A DNA stretch of 64,000 nucleotides, from NCBI RefSeq assembly GCF_001719045.1, contig NZ_CP015423.1, forward strand, positions 2,502,001 to 2,566,000, in the 5' to 3' direction. Below, piece after piece: positions 43,564-52,471 of the stretch. A program made the translations under genes and the position numbers. This stretch comes from Paenibacillus polymyxa. Its GTDB lineage: Bacteria; Bacillota; Bacilli; Paenibacillales; Paenibacillaceae. The notes beneath the pieces are model-generated. The model searched no databases and was not told where the DNA came from. It saw only the letters and a program-made list of their open reading frames with translations. The first letter of the stretch is position 1; each line of letters starts with the position of its first letter.

Positions 43564-44883
43564 CTATTTTGCTTCCTTTGCAGCCACTTCAGCACGCGCC
43601 TTCACCCATGCGTCGTTCAGATCCTTCATAATGGTGTCATACGATTCCGGGCGGTTACCGACCGCTGCCTCAATAATGCGTTTTTTGAAGTCAGGCTGCC
43701 ACAAGCCGATTTCTCCCTTTTTGTCGATTTTATCGACAATCCCTTCCTGTCCTTTTGGAGACGGAGTAAGCGTTTCAAAAACGACTCCCTGATCTTCGTA
43801 TTGCTTCAAAATGCTAGGCATTGGGGCACCCTTCAGCGGACTAATGCTACCTGCCTGCTCTACGGCATAGTTGGACTTTTCGGTAAACCAATCCACCCAG
43901 GCACGGGCCGCCGGTTTATTTTCACTGTTTACGTTAATACCGAGGTTAAAATCACCAGCCAGAGGCACAAGTACCTTGGAGGCATTCGTCGGGAAAGGCA
44001 TAAAACCGATATCATCCTTGTTAGCAGCTGTGCTTTTGATCTGGTCAATCGCCCAAGAGCCAAGCACCATTGTACCGATTTTGCCTTGAGCGAGATCCGC
44101 CTTGGAGGTCTCCCAATCTGTAGTGGTTGGATCTTTTTCAATCAGGCCTTTTTTAGCCGCATCGTACAGGACCTTATACAGTTCATAGTGGGGCTGGCCC
44201 TTCGTGAAATTGTCATCTGTATTCGGTTGTGTGACATTCACATATTCCTTCGTACCCGCCAATGTTGCCAGACTAGACTCCCACTGGGTCAGTGCCCAAC
44301 CAGAGGCATAGTTCGTAAACAGCGGCACTGCCTTGGTTTTGTCCTTAATCTGCTGTAACGCTGTCAGGAATTGGTCCGGTGTTTTGGGAAGCTGCGTGAT
44401 TCCTGCGTCCTTGAACACCTTTTTGTTATAAATCACACCAGAGTAAACCATCGCAATCGGAATACCGTAGCTGTTATGATCCACCGTACGTTCTTCAAGG
44501 CCGGTATACTTGTTTTTTATCTCCTCATAAGTACCCAGTGGCTCGAAAAAGTTGGGCAGCTCTTCAACTGGAATACTGCCAGGAATCAGCAAAACATCTC
44601 CATAATCCCTGGTCCCCATCCGGATTTTAATTTGACCCTCATAATCGGCCAATGCCTGAAAATTGACCTTCACGTTCGGATAAAGTTTGTTAAATTCCTT
44701 GGCGTAATCCTGAAATACGGTATCCACAATATCAGTCCGCTGTGTGATAACCGTAATTTCACCTTCCACACCCTTCGGATCAGAGCTGGCAGCTGGCTCA
44801 TCCTTCTTTGAGGTACAGCCAGTAAACAGCCCCGCTAACAAAACCACGGATAGTAATGACATCAAAACCTTGGACAACTTCAT
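43564..44883 (-). CDS. Mannan oligosaccharide-binding lipoprotein
   Basis: 439-aa family-1 solute-binding protein. The signal peptide ends in the lipobox LFTGC (Cys at 23). The mature protein begins with a charged linker and then GEITVITQRTDIVDTVFQDYAKEFNKLYPNVKVNFQ. ASGWALTQWE and GDVLLIPGS mark the sugar cleft region. It heads the operon of importer, GH130 and CE7 genes and is divergent from the epimerase. An AGGAGG site is upstream. Its promoter carries a CRE-like site and the shared operator. Confidence 0.9.
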   Translation of the reverse strand: MKLSKVLMSLLSVVLLAGLFTGCTSKKDEPAASSDPKGVEGEITVITQRTDIVDTVFQDYAKEFNKLYPNVKVNFQALADYEGQIKIRMGTRDYGDVLLIPGSIPVEELPNFFEPLGTYEEIKNKYTGLEERTVDHNSYGIPIAMVYSGVIYNKKVFKDAGITQLPKTPDQFLTALQQIKDKTKAVPLFTNYASGWALTQWESSLATLAGTKEYVNVTQPNTDDNFTKGQPHYELYKVLYDAAKKGLIEKDPTTTDWETSKADLAQGKIGTMVLGSWAIDQIKSTAANKDDIGFMPFPTNASKVLVPLAGDFNLGINVNSENKPAARAWVDWFTEKSNYAVEQAGSISPLKGAPMPSILKQYEDQGVVFETLTPSPKGQEGIVDKIDKKGEIGLWQPDFKKRIIEAAVGNRPESYDTIMKDLNDAWVKARAEVAAKEAK

Positions 44884-44912
44884 GAGACGACTCCTCCTGT
44901 TGTTTTCAAATA

Positions 44913-44925
44913 AGGTTATCGTTAA
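44913..44925. promoter_or_regulatory. Operator A of the mannan locus
   Basis: AGGTTATCGTTAA (44913-44925) recurs as its exact reverse complement at 45074-45086. The centre CG with GTTA/TAAC flanks is LacI-type. It lies just downstream of the likely transcription start of the importer operon. The likely ligand is the LacI regulator at 47703. Confidence 0.65.
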
Positions 44926-44939
44926 AGTAACAAAATCAT

Positions 44940-44967
44940 TTTATTATGTTAGCGCTTACTATGTCAA
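44940..44967 (-). promoter_or_regulatory. Importer operon promoter with CRE
   Basis: TTGACA (44967-44962) is followed after 16 nt by AATAAA (44945-44940). The spacer holds AGTAAGCGCTAACA (44960-44947), 13/14 of the CcpA consensus, so CcpA would sit on the core promoter and repress in glucose. Confidence 0.65.
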
Positions 44968-45032
44968 TTGCAATATTCTTTTTGTAAAGTAGAATGGGTC
45001 ACATCTTATGAAAAAACACCAATTTAGCATGG

Positions 45033-45061
45033 TTGACAGTTTACAAACAGCTAGATATGAT
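45033..45061 (+). promoter_or_regulatory. Epimerase operon promoter
   Basis: TTGACA (45033-45038) and TATGAT (45056-45061) are 17 nt apart, a near-consensus sigmaA promoter 58 nt before the TTG start of the epimerase gene. Confidence 0.8.
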
Positions 45062-45073
45062 AATCCTGTAAAG

Positions 45074-45086
45074 TTAACGATAACCT
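45074..45086. promoter_or_regulatory. Operator B of the mannan locus
   Basis: TTAACGATAACCT is the exact reverse complement of operator A and lies about 13 nt after the -10 of the epimerase promoter. The mirrored position at both divergent promoters suggests one repressor controls both operons. Confidence 0.65.
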
Positions 45087-45118
45087 AATAATTTATTTTC
45101 CGAAGGAGGCTTTGTCTC

Positions 45119-46294
45119 TTGGAAACATTACTGGACGAAATTAGACAGGAATGGAAGGAACACATACTCCCATTCTGGCTTGGACTGAAGGATGAGACAC
45201 ACGGTGGGTTTTACGGCGAGGTGGACGTGGATCTGCACATTCATAACCAAGCCAATAAAGGCGGGATTGCCACTGCACGGCTACTCTGGTCATTCTCGGC
45301 GGCTACCCGTGTAACAGGGGAAGATACCTATGCAGAAGCCGCACGACATGCATTCACATTCCTGCGGGATCACCTGCTTGATCCATTACATGGAGGAATG
45401 TACTGGATGGTGGACTACACCGGGCAACCCGTGGACACGTGCAAGCATGTATACGCGCAGGCATTTGCGATCTATGCGATAGCAGAGTATGCACGTGCCA
45501 CAGACGACCCGAATGCATTACCACTAGCTATGGAGCTGTTCCACCTGCTGGAGCAAAAAGGATATGATCCCACCCGGCAGGCATACGGCGAACAATATGA
45601 CCGCTCGTGGAACACGCAGCCTAATGAGCTACTCAGCGAAAATGGGGTTACCGCGCATATCACCATGAATACGCATATTCATGTTTTGGAGGCGTACACC
45701 CAATTGCTGCGCGTCTGGCCAAATGAAGAGGTTCGAGATGCACTGACGAACGTACTGGATATTTTATATCATCGTGTTTACGATGCTTCTGCTCGACGAC
45801 TGGGGGTATTTTTCGACCGTGAATGGCGCTCTCTGCTTGACCTAACCTCATATGGTCACGACATCGAAGCCAGCTGGTTGATTGAGGATGCTATGAATGT
45901 GCTGGGTTATTACCCGTCAGAATACGTGGATATGGTGATAGATATTGCCAATGCGGTAGCAGAGCGCGCTGTTCAGCCAGACGGATCGCTCATCAATGAG
46001 CGGGAAGGAGAGCGGGTGGACACCTCACGTATCTGGTGGGTACAGGCCGAGGGGATGGTTGGTTTTTATAATGCGTTTCAACGTACAAAAGACGAACGTT
46101 TTTTGCAAATTGTGAAAAATCTATGGTCCTATACCCAGCAACATATCATCGATCCGCGCCCCGGAGGCGAATGGTTCTGGTCAGTTCAAGCGGATGGTAA
46201 GCCTGATGCGAGAGAGATTGCAGGACCCTGGAAGTGCCCTTATCACAACAGCCGATTTTGCATAGAAATGCTAGAAAGGATGGAAAACCAATGA
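45119..46294 (+). CDS. Cellobiose/mannobiose 2-epimerase (AGE family)
   Basis: 391-aa (alpha/alpha)6-barrel enzyme that epimerises the reducing sugar at C2, here likely beta-1,4-mannobiose to mannosyl-glucose. Family segments are [71 protein letters not shown] and the C-terminal [11 protein letters not shown]. It starts at TTG (45119) with AAGGAGGC 8 nt upstream. Its stop overlaps the GH130 start (ATGA), so epimerase and phosphorylase are made together, which supports the mannobiose pathway over N-acylglucosamine epimerisation. Confidence 0.9.
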   Translation: METLLDEIRQEWKEHILPFWLGLKDETHGGFYGEVDVDLHIHNQANKGGIATARLLWSFSAATRVTGEDTYAEAARHAFTFLRDHLLDPLHGGMYWMVDYTGQPVDTCKHVYAQAFAIYAIAEYARATDDPNALPLAMELFHLLEQKGYDPTRQAYGEQYDRSWNTQPNELLSENGVTAHITMNTHIHVLEAYTQLLRVWPNEEVRDALTNVLDILYHRVYDASARRLGVFFDREWRSLLDLTSYGHDIEASWLIEDAMNVLGYYPSEYVDMVIDIANAVAERAVQPDGSLINEREGERVDTSRIWWVQAEGMVGFYNAFQRTKDERFLQIVKNLWSYTQQHIIDPRPGGEWFWSVQADGKPDAREIAGPWKCPYHNSRFCIEMLERMENQ

Positions 46295-47490
46295 TCCATA
46301 GCAAATATAATGAGCTGCGGTTGCAGCAAGAGGAACTGATTACACGCCTCAATGAGGTTAAAACTACCTTTTATAATGGTATCTACGAACGCTACATCTA
46401 CCCAGTGCTCACACGCCATCATGTTCCACTTCACTGGCGGTTTGATCTGGATGCGCAAACCAATCCCTTTTTCATGGAGCGGCTGGGTGTAAATGCGGCA
46501 TTGAATCCAGGGGCGATCTATCATGAAGGAAAATACATTCTTGTTTCGCGTACCGAGGGACTGGATCGAAAGTCATTTTTTGCTTTGGCAGAGAGCGATA
46601 ACGGCATTGATCAATTTCGGTTCATTGACGTTCCCCTCGTATGGGAGGATATCGACCCGGAAGAAACAAATATGTACGATATGCGATTGGTAAAGCATGA
46701 GGACGGCTGGATTTACGGTATTTATTGCTCAGAGAAAAAAGACCCTGACGCGCCACCCCACGATACCTCCAGTGCTGTCGCTCAGGCCGGACTGGTCCGC
46801 ACTCGTGATCTTCGTACATGGACCCGGCTTCCCAACATCACTACCCAGTCCCCCCAGCAGCGCAACGTTGTCCTGCACCCTGAATTTGTGGACGGTCAAT
46901 ATGCCTTCTATACTCGTCCCCAGGACGGGTTTATTTCCACCGGTTCAGGCGGAGGCATCGCCTTCGGCCTGTGCAAAGATATTACACAACCCGTGATTGA
47001 ACACGAAACCGTCATTGATGAGCGCTGTTATCATACGGTGTACGAAGCCAAGAACGGACAGGGCCCTGCCCCGATCAAGACCAGTCGCGGCTGGATTCAT
47101 ATCGCTCACGGGGTACGCAATACAGCCGCCGGGCTACGGTATGTGCTATATACCTTTGCCACCAGTCTGGAAGACCCTACGCGCGTCATTGCTAAGCCTG
47201 GCGGGCACTTTCTGGCTCCTTATGATGAGGAACGCGTGGGCGACGTCTCGAATGTTATTTTTTGCAATGGAGCAGTCGTTAACGAACAAGATGAAGTCTT
47301 TATTTACTACGCGTCCAGCGATACCCGTATTCACGTAGCGACGACCACCATCGCTCGACTGGAAGACTACACCTTCAATACACCATCCGATCCCTTGCGC
47401 TCTCTCGGCAGCGCCGCTGTTCGCCGCGAGCTAATTCATCACAATGAAGCGCTATTGCAAGCACACTCCCGTCCTTCCCAGCGGACATAA
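46291..47490 (+). CDS. 4-O-beta-D-mannosyl-D-glucose phosphorylase (GH130_1)
   Basis: 399 aa, from the ATG overlapping the epimerase stop (GAAAGGATGG upstream); a longer reading from 46234 lies within the epimerase. It splits mannosyl-glucose with phosphate into alpha-mannose-1-phosphate and glucose. It closely follows the Bacteroides BfMGP pattern: [49 protein letters not shown] with the catalytic Asp, [63 protein letters not shown]. It is the second gene of the epimerase operon. Confidence 0.93.
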   Translation: MIHSKYNELRLQQEELITRLNEVKTTFYNGIYERYIYPVLTRHHVPLHWRFDLDAQTNPFFMERLGVNAALNPGAIYHEGKYILVSRTEGLDRKSFFALAESDNGIDQFRFIDVPLVWEDIDPEETNMYDMRLVKHEDGWIYGIYCSEKKDPDAPPHDTSSAVAQAGLVRTRDLRTWTRLPNITTQSPQQRNVVLHPEFVDGQYAFYTRPQDGFISTGSGGGIAFGLCKDITQPVIEHETVIDERCYHTVYEAKNGQGPAPIKTSRGWIHIAHGVRNTAAGLRYVLYTFATSLEDPTRVIAKPGGHFLAPYDEERVGDVSNVIFCNGAVVNEQDEVFIYYASSDTRIHVATTTIARLEDYTFNTPSDPLRSLGSAAVRRELIHHNEALLQAHSRPSQRT

Positions 47491-47530
47491 GCTGCAGGCT
47501 TTATCCTGCTTGCGGAACCATGTATACTAT

Positions 47531-47573
47531 CCATAGAACAACTGTTATCCGCAGGCTAATAGTTGTTCTATGG
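47531..47573 (+). terminator. Hairpin after the phosphorylase gene
   Basis: A perfect 13-bp stem (CCATAGAACAACT and its complement) lies 40 nt past the gene end but lacks a U-tract. It probably stabilises the mRNA 3' end, with the stronger terminator following at 47632. Confidence 0.5.
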
Positions 47574-47631
47574 GCAGCTACGCTGCTAAGTTTTTTGGAT
47601 TTTACAGGCGGCTAAGCTACTGATATATTCC

Positions 47632-47679
47632 CCAGCATTTTGCATCCATTCTCTGGATTAGGCAAAATGCTTATCTTTT
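47632..47679 (+). terminator. Terminator before the LacI gene
   Basis: AGCATTTTGC and GCAAAATGCT pair, with an inner ATCCA/TGGAT stem, followed by TATCTTTTT. It ends 24 nt before the LacI start, so it may either end the epimerase operon or attenuate read-through into the regulator gene. Confidence 0.65.
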
Positions 47680-47702
47680 TAAAATTGGAAGGCGGAACAG
47701 GA

Positions 47703-48716
47703 ATGAAGAGCAACGTTACGATGCGGGATATTGCAGATAAGCTGGGAGTAAGCAGCGTGACCGTGTCGAAGGCGCTCAATGACAAGGATGGGGTTAGCGA
47801 GGAGCTAAAAGAGCGCATTAAGACGCTCGCGGGCGAAATGGGTTATCGTTTCAATACCGTTGCCAAGTCCATGAAGGAGGGCCTCACCTATAACATAGGT
47901 GTTGTCATTCCTGAACGTTTTACTGGCCCCGGCCAATCGTTTTATCTGCACATCTACCAGCAAATTTCACGAGCACTGGAGCCATACGGCTACTATGGCA
48001 TTCTTCACATCCTTCATCGCGAAGACGAAGAACAGCTTAATCTGCCACGTATCTATTACGACCGCAAGGTGGACGGCTTCATTCTCCTGGGTCAAGTGAG
48101 CAAGCCATATATCGAGCTGGTACAAACCATGGATCTACCCAAAATGTTTCTCGATTTTTATGATGAACATGCCGATATCGACTCCGTGGTGACGGATAAT
48201 TTCTACGGAGCCTATGAGCTGACCAACTATTTGATCGCCCAGGGGCATCGTGATATTGCATATGTAGGCAATATCTATTCCACCAGTAGTATTCAGGATC
48301 GTTTCCTCGGCTACTATAAATCCTTGCTGGAGCACAGACTGCCCCTCCGTAACGAGTGGGTGCTCAGTGACCGGGACGACGAAGGTGCTTTTGTTGAAAT
48401 GGAGCTGCCTCAGCCGCTACCGACTGCCTTTGTATGTAACTGCGATCAGGTCGCTCACAATCTGGTACACAAGCTCATTGCTCTGGGATACCGCGTGCCT
48501 GAGGACTGCTCTGTAGTCGGATTTGACAACGATGTATATGCCACTCTTATTGTTCCGCAACTGACCACAGTCGGCGTAGACATCGAGCAGATGGCACGTA
48601 TCGCGATTGATTCGATGATGAAAAAAATAAGCCATCCCGGCGGCCGCTTTGGTCGAGTCCTCGTGCAGGGTCATATTGTATATCGTGATTCCGTACAGCC
48701 CATCCAGAGACCATGA
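47703..48716 (+). CDS. LacI-family regulator of the mannan locus
   Basis: 337 aa from the ATG at 47703 (GGAAGG upstream); a 21-codon longer reading begins in the terminator. The DNA-binding domain is MRDIADKLGVSSVTVSKALNDKDGVSEELKERI, with the hinge region GYRFNTVAKSMKEG. A sugar-sensing core follows (GVVIPERF..., GFDNDVYATLIVPQLTTVGVD). Location downstream of the epimerase operon and twin LacI-type operators at the divergent promoters suggest it represses both operons; the inducer would be a mannoside. Specificity is inferred. Confidence 0.85.
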   Translation: MKSNVTMRDIADKLGVSSVTVSKALNDKDGVSEELKERIKTLAGEMGYRFNTVAKSMKEGLTYNIGVVIPERFTGPGQSFYLHIYQQISRALEPYGYYGILHILHREDEEQLNLPRIYYDRKVDGFILLGQVSKPYIELVQTMDLPKMFLDFYDEHADIDSVVTDNFYGAYELTNYLIAQGHRDIAYVGNIYSTSSIQDRFLGYYKSLLEHRLPLRNEWVLSDRDDEGAFVEMELPQPLPTAFVCNCDQVAHNLVHKLIALGYRVPEDCSVVGFDNDVYATLIVPQLTTVGVDIEQMARIAIDSMMKKISHPGGRFGRVLVQGHIVYRDSVQPIQRP

Positions 48717-48770
48717 TCAACACATACTTACTTGGGGACAGGTCACCCCTACCCCAATATTCCACAATCA

Positions 48771-48803
48771 AAAGCCGCTCAGCATGTCGCTGGAGCGGCC
48801 TTT
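48771..48803. terminator. Hairpin between LacI and ydjO-like genes
   Basis: AAAGCCGCTC and GAGCGGCCTTT pair with one bulge, with A and T tracts on the two sides. It lies between convergent genes ending at 48716 and 48872. Confidence 0.55.
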
Positions 48804-48871
48804 GGCGTTCATAAATTCTGCAGTGTGATCATCGTACTCACTTTCAATGGTGGATTTTGCAAAATCCTGAA

Positions 48872-49084
48872 TTAGGAGCGCTGGGCGACAAAGGAATTGC
48901 CCGCCCGATTGAGAATCGGCAGCATCCGCATTTCTTGCCCCATTGAGGCTTGGCAAAATGGACAAGCTGGCTCGTTCAAAAAGGTGAAATCCGTTCGCAT
49001 CCAACCGTTGCAACCCTCGTTTGTACACGACCAAATAGCCGTATTTTCCTCTGGAATGATTTCCGGGGCCTGGCGTCTGTACAT
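48872..49084 (-). CDS. YdjO-like cold-inducible zinc-ribbon protein
   Basis: 70-aa protein with WSCTNEGCNGWMRTDF and PACPFCQASM: two Cys pairs that could hold a zinc. The pattern WxCTxxxCNGWxRxxF...CPxC matches B. subtilis YdjO, a small cold-inducible protein of unknown activity. GAGGGGGG precedes the ATG. It is a single gene. Confidence 0.82.
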   Translation of the reverse strand: MYRRQAPEIIPEENTAIWSCTNEGCNGWMRTDFTFLNEPACPFCQASMGQEMRMLPILNRAGNSFVAQRS

Positions 49085-49203
49085 CTATATCCCCCCTCGG
49101 TTTTTATAGGGTAATATCCCCTGTCGGCTTACTGTTAATTCCCACCTGTGCGGGTATTAATATGCTCCAACCTCCAAAAAATATGCGCAATTTACCAAAA
49201 TGT

Positions 49204-49719
49204 TTATTTACGGATAGCCTTAGTCCAGAAGCCGCCATGAAATTGCTTCGGCTCTACCGTAATGACAAAAGCCTTAGGGTCCAGCTCCAGAATGGACTGA
49301 TACAGCTTATTCTGGTTTTTTCGTTTAGCCAAAATTTCCATTACCAGGCGCTCTCCATCACGTCCACTGCCCAGCCAGGCTGTAACGCCGTATCCTTTGT
49401 CCCGCAGCGCATTGGCAATTCCTCCATTGATCTCATTGCTGATCACCTTAACGGTGACATAACCGAGCGCTATTTTTTCCTCAATCCATGCTCCAATAAG
49501 AATGCCCAATGCATAGCCAATGGCGTATACTGCAAGACTTGCCACTTGATCCAGGTACTTAAGCACAACATTCAAGCCCAATACATAGACCGTAACTTCC
49601 ACGGTGCTAATGAGCGCAGCAATGTACTTCTGTCCTTTCAGCGTCAGAATCATGCGCAGTGTATACGCCGATACGTAAATAATTTGAATAACGAGAATAA
49701 ACAATAAAATTTTGAGCAT
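49204..49719 (-). CDS. UPF0316/DUF2179 membrane protein (YebE-like)
   Basis: 171 aa from the ATG at 49719 (GGGAG 7 nt upstream; the GTG 15 nt earlier is the ribosome site itself). It has three membrane segments in residues 1-80 (LKILLFILVIQIIYVSAYTLRMIL and others) and then a soluble DUF2179 domain with KGYGVTAWLGSGRDGERLVMEILAKR. Family function is unknown; DUF2179 may sense a small ligand. Confidence 0.85.
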   Translation of the reverse strand: MLKILLFILVIQIIYVSAYTLRMILTLKGQKYIAALISTVEVTVYVLGLNVVLKYLDQVASLAVYAIGYALGILIGAWIEEKIALGYVTVKVISNEINGGIANALRDKGYGVTAWLGSGRDGERLVMEILAKRKNQNKLYQSILELDPKAFVITVEPKQFHGGFWTKAIRK

Positions 49720-49795
49720 GCGCTCACTCCCCACTTCACGTTCTGATTTAATCCGTATCCAACATTATACCCCCGTCTGTGATATACAGCCTCTG

Positions 49796-49821
49796 GTTTC
49801 GTATTACCCTCGCTCGGGTAA
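49796..49821 (+). promoter_or_regulatory. SigmaB-like promoter of the csbD-like gene
   Basis: GTTTCG (49796-49801) and GGGTAA (49816-49821) are 14 nt apart, matching the general-stress consensus GTTT...GGGTA. ATTACCC/GGGTAAT is also an inverted repeat around it. Whether this host has a sigmaB cannot be seen here. Confidence 0.55.
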
Positions 49822-49875
49822 TGACTAACTACAGCATGCTGAATGAAAGTTCGATCACATAAGGAGGGCTATAAC

Positions 49876-50052
49876 ATGAAGGATAACGGAACTAGCGATA
49901 AAATCAAAGGTAATGTGAACAAAGCCAAAGGTGAAATCAAGGACCAAATCGGGAACGCTACCGATAATAAGTCCCTTCAAGCCGAAGGCAAACTGGATAA
50001 GGCCAAAGGCCATCTTCAGGAAACAGCAGGCAAACTGAAGGACGGCAAATAA
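49876..50052 (+). CDS. CsbD-like stress protein
   Basis: 58 aa, highly charged, with repeats DKIKGNVNKAKGEIKDQIGN and GKLDKAKGHLQETAGKLKDG, the CsbD pattern of a small helical protein induced by general stress; function unknown. It starts at the ATG at 49876 with AAGGAGGG 9 nt upstream. A sigmaB-like promoter precedes and a terminator follows. Confidence 0.9.
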   Translation: MKDNGTSDKIKGNVNKAKGEIKDQIGNATDNKSLQAEGKLDKAKGHLQETAGKLKDGK

Positions 50053-50086
50053 TCCTGAATGGATAACCTCGACGCACTGTTTTACC

Positions 50087-50130
50087 AACAAGTCACGCTG
50101 TCTTGTGCAGCGGGCTTGTTTTGTGTTGTT
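50087..50130 (+). terminator. Terminator of the csbD-like gene
   Basis: AACAAGTCACGCTG and CAGCGGGCTTGTT pair with one mismatch and a bulge, followed by TTGTGTTGTT. Confidence 0.75.
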
Positions 50131-50307
50131 CGGATACTTTTGGAAAAACTTTTGCGCAAACAGGGCAACTTTTACGGTTGCTGTTGCGTCTAACCAATAT
50201 AAGCACAACCCATAATGACTCTCCAAGCTGTTGGATTTTGTAGGCATTAATGTTACTCTAGTCTATGAACCAGGCTATAATTCTTAAATAAAGGGGTAGA
50301 CCAACGA

Positions 50308-51354
50308 ATGAAATCACTGAAATCTATCAAAAAACCTGTCATCATCACTGCCGTATCCGCCTTGGCCATATCCGGGGCTCTTTTCAGCCAATCCACATAT
50401 GCCGCACAAGTGACTAAGCCGATCCAAGCAGTATATAACAATATTAAAATCATCTACAACGGAACTGAGGTTCCTTATGATGCCAAAACAGAACCGTTCC
50501 TGCTGGATGGCGTAACGTATATCCCACTGAAGCTGGCAGGTACAGCTTTGGATAAAAAGGTAACATGGGATGGCACAAACAAACGCGTAGTCATTGCCGA
50601 CAACGGCGTTCCGATTGATCAGTCTACAGTTACGGCGTTGAACAACCAGATTACGACGCTGACTCAAGAGCTCAACACAGCAAAAGCAGCAAACACAACG
50701 AAAGACGCCACCATCGCTCAATTGCAAAAAGACAACCAGACGCTAAAAGATGAAGCGAGTAAAAATAGCTCTAGCTCCTTGAAGGATCTTCAAAAGAAGC
50801 TGAACGATGATCACAGGGATGACTACAACACCAACTCGGATATCACTCTGGATGGTAACAAAAACGATATTACGGTGACCATCGAAATGACAAAATCCAG
50901 ATGGACTGAGTTATCTGACAGCAGAAAGGAAAGCTTCCTGGAGGACATCGTGGAAGATATTTTGAAAGAGTATAAAGATGCCGATGTAGAGGGTACAGTT
51001 AAAAACTCCAGTAATAGAGATAAAATGGCGACCTTCACAACCAACAGCAGAGGCGATGTTACTTTGAAGGATGTAGCTTCTTCCTTGGATGCAAGTACGA
51101 TTCAACGCGATTTGGTTAATAGATATGGCAATTACGCTGGCGTTGGCTTTGATTTCACAGTAAGAGGCGACAGCAGTGAAGCTAGCGTGGATGTATATGT
51201 AAAGACTGACGCTTGGAACAATACACTTACTAATGCGCAAAGAAACTCTCTTATAGAGAATGTTCTTTATGAGCTTAAAAACAGAAACTCGGTATCTCGA
51301 GTAGTGGGTAAAATTAAGTCTAGCGAAAACAGCAACACGATAACTTCGTTCTAA
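50308..51354 (+). CDS. Secreted stalk-domain (copper amine oxidase N-like) protein
   Basis: 348 aa. Signal peptide at 1-33 (VIITAVSALAISGALFSQSTYA). Residues 40-95 form a stalk/Cu-amine-oxidase-N domain (NIKIIYNGTEVPYD...VTYIPLKLAGTALDKKVTWDGTNKRVVIA). A coiled coil follows at 108-155. The C-terminal ~190 residues contain two similar alpha/beta units (residues ~165-240 and ~250-345, each with W(T/N)xL(S/T)xxxRxSxxE), which I do not recognise. No copper site is expected in this domain; it is common on Paenibacillus surface proteins. Single gene with a strong terminator. Confidence 0.82.
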   Translation: MKSLKSIKKPVIITAVSALAISGALFSQSTYAAQVTKPIQAVYNNIKIIYNGTEVPYDAKTEPFLLDGVTYIPLKLAGTALDKKVTWDGTNKRVVIADNGVPIDQSTVTALNNQITTLTQELNTAKAANTTKDATIAQLQKDNQTLKDEASKNSSSSLKDLQKKLNDDHRDDYNTNSDITLDGNKNDITVTIEMTKSRWTELSDSRKESFLEDIVEDILKEYKDADVEGTVKNSSNRDKMATFTTNSRGDVTLKDVASSLDASTIQRDLVNRYGNYAGVGFDFTVRGDSSEASVDVYVKTDAWNNTLTNAQRNSLIENVLYELKNRNSVSRVVGKIKSSENSNTITSF

Positions 51355-51368
51355 ATCGCACTTTTTTC

Positions 51369-51409
51369 AAAAAAAGCGACAAAGGCTACAAAGCCTTTGT
51401 CGCTTTTTT
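51369..51409 (+). terminator. Strong intrinsic terminator
   Basis: A perfect stem (AAAAAAAGCGACAAAGGCT with its complement, 51369-51387 and 51392-51409) with a 4-nt loop ends in a U-run; it could work in both directions, serving also the convergent broken gene at 51436. Confidence 0.93.
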
Positions 51410-51435
51410 ATGATGTACAACCATCATGAATTCAA

Positions 51436-52233
51436 TTATTGAATCAACCTTCCTACGGAAGTAATATATTTTATATAGTCTTTATCCGCATCGATTGTAT
51501 CGATTTTTCTCGTATAAACCAGATTACCGGGACTGGTTACTTTAACTTTGTAAAACATACTGGGTTTAGAATAAGGATTTACACTATAGGTCCCTTTGCT
51601 ATAAACAATCAGAGGATTAAAGTCGATTTGCCTGGAAGCAGGTGATAAGCTACTCTCGTACATAGCATAAATATTTAATAACCCTTTTTTTTGATCCCAG
51701 TCAAAGGAAGTAAGATCAAACGCATTCGCGTCAATGACTTAGGCCAAGTCTTGTCCCTTAAACCTCATAAGAACTGGACTTTCCGTAAAGCTATCATGTC
51801 TTAGTTTCAATAAGCCACGTTTGGGATCCCATTCCATCTTCGCATCTGTATCCTTCAACAAAATGGATATCGGCAAAAACATCGCGTTGCTTTTCATGAT
51901 GGGGACTGTGTCCATTGTCATCGGCTCACCGTTAACTGATATTTCGGGTGATCCGATCGTAGTCGTTACATTACGGCCTAGCAAATCAACAGAAGCCGTT
52001 TTGTTCGCTGCATTATAAGTTACTTTGCCGCCCAGTATATCTTCAGCCGCTTGGAGTGGTATAAGCAGTCTGCCCTTCGTATCCACAAAGGGTGATGCAG
52101 GGTAGGTGTATAAAACATAATGATCATTGACCTTCAAGTGTATGGGGGTATGAGCTTGAGCTGATGTCGAATTGGAGCGTGCAGTAGCAATACTACATAA
52201 AATCACAAGGCAGACCAACAGTCTGATTTTCAT
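51436..52233 (-). pseudogene. Stalk-domain protein gene interrupted by an in-frame TAA
   Basis: One reading frame of 265 codons plus terminal stop runs from the ATG at 52233 to a stop at 51436, broken only by a TAA at 51741-51739. The first part (164 aa) has a signal peptide (LLVCLVILCSIATA) and a Cu-amine-oxidase-N/stalk domain (SPFVDTKGRLLIPLQAAEDILGGKVTYNAANKTASVDLLG...). After the TAA the frame continues VIDANAFDLTSFDWDQKKG and a 75-codon C-terminal part with no frameshift. It may be a recent nonsense mutation, a sequencing error, or a gene that ends at 51739. The secreted 164-aa form may still be made. Confidence 0.7.
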
Positions 52234-52471
52234 AATGTTCTCCTTTGCTAGCGTTTAGGCTAGAACCAAAATTATTTTAAACAACCGTTCTTATTAGCCT
52301 TTTCTTAACTAGATTACCCTCACAAAATCACAACGTCAACCATAATTTATAATTTTTACCTAATAGACAATTGATTCATAAATACATTAATAATACTCAT
52401 AAACATAAAGGTATTTAGCAATAAAAGCAGAATATATCACTGTACTCCAATTCAGAAAGGGGCAAATGTGT

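Noticed and set aside
49162..49707. 181-codon plus-strand ORF
   Set aside because: Antisense to the UPF0316 gene, which has a ribosome site and recognised family segments.
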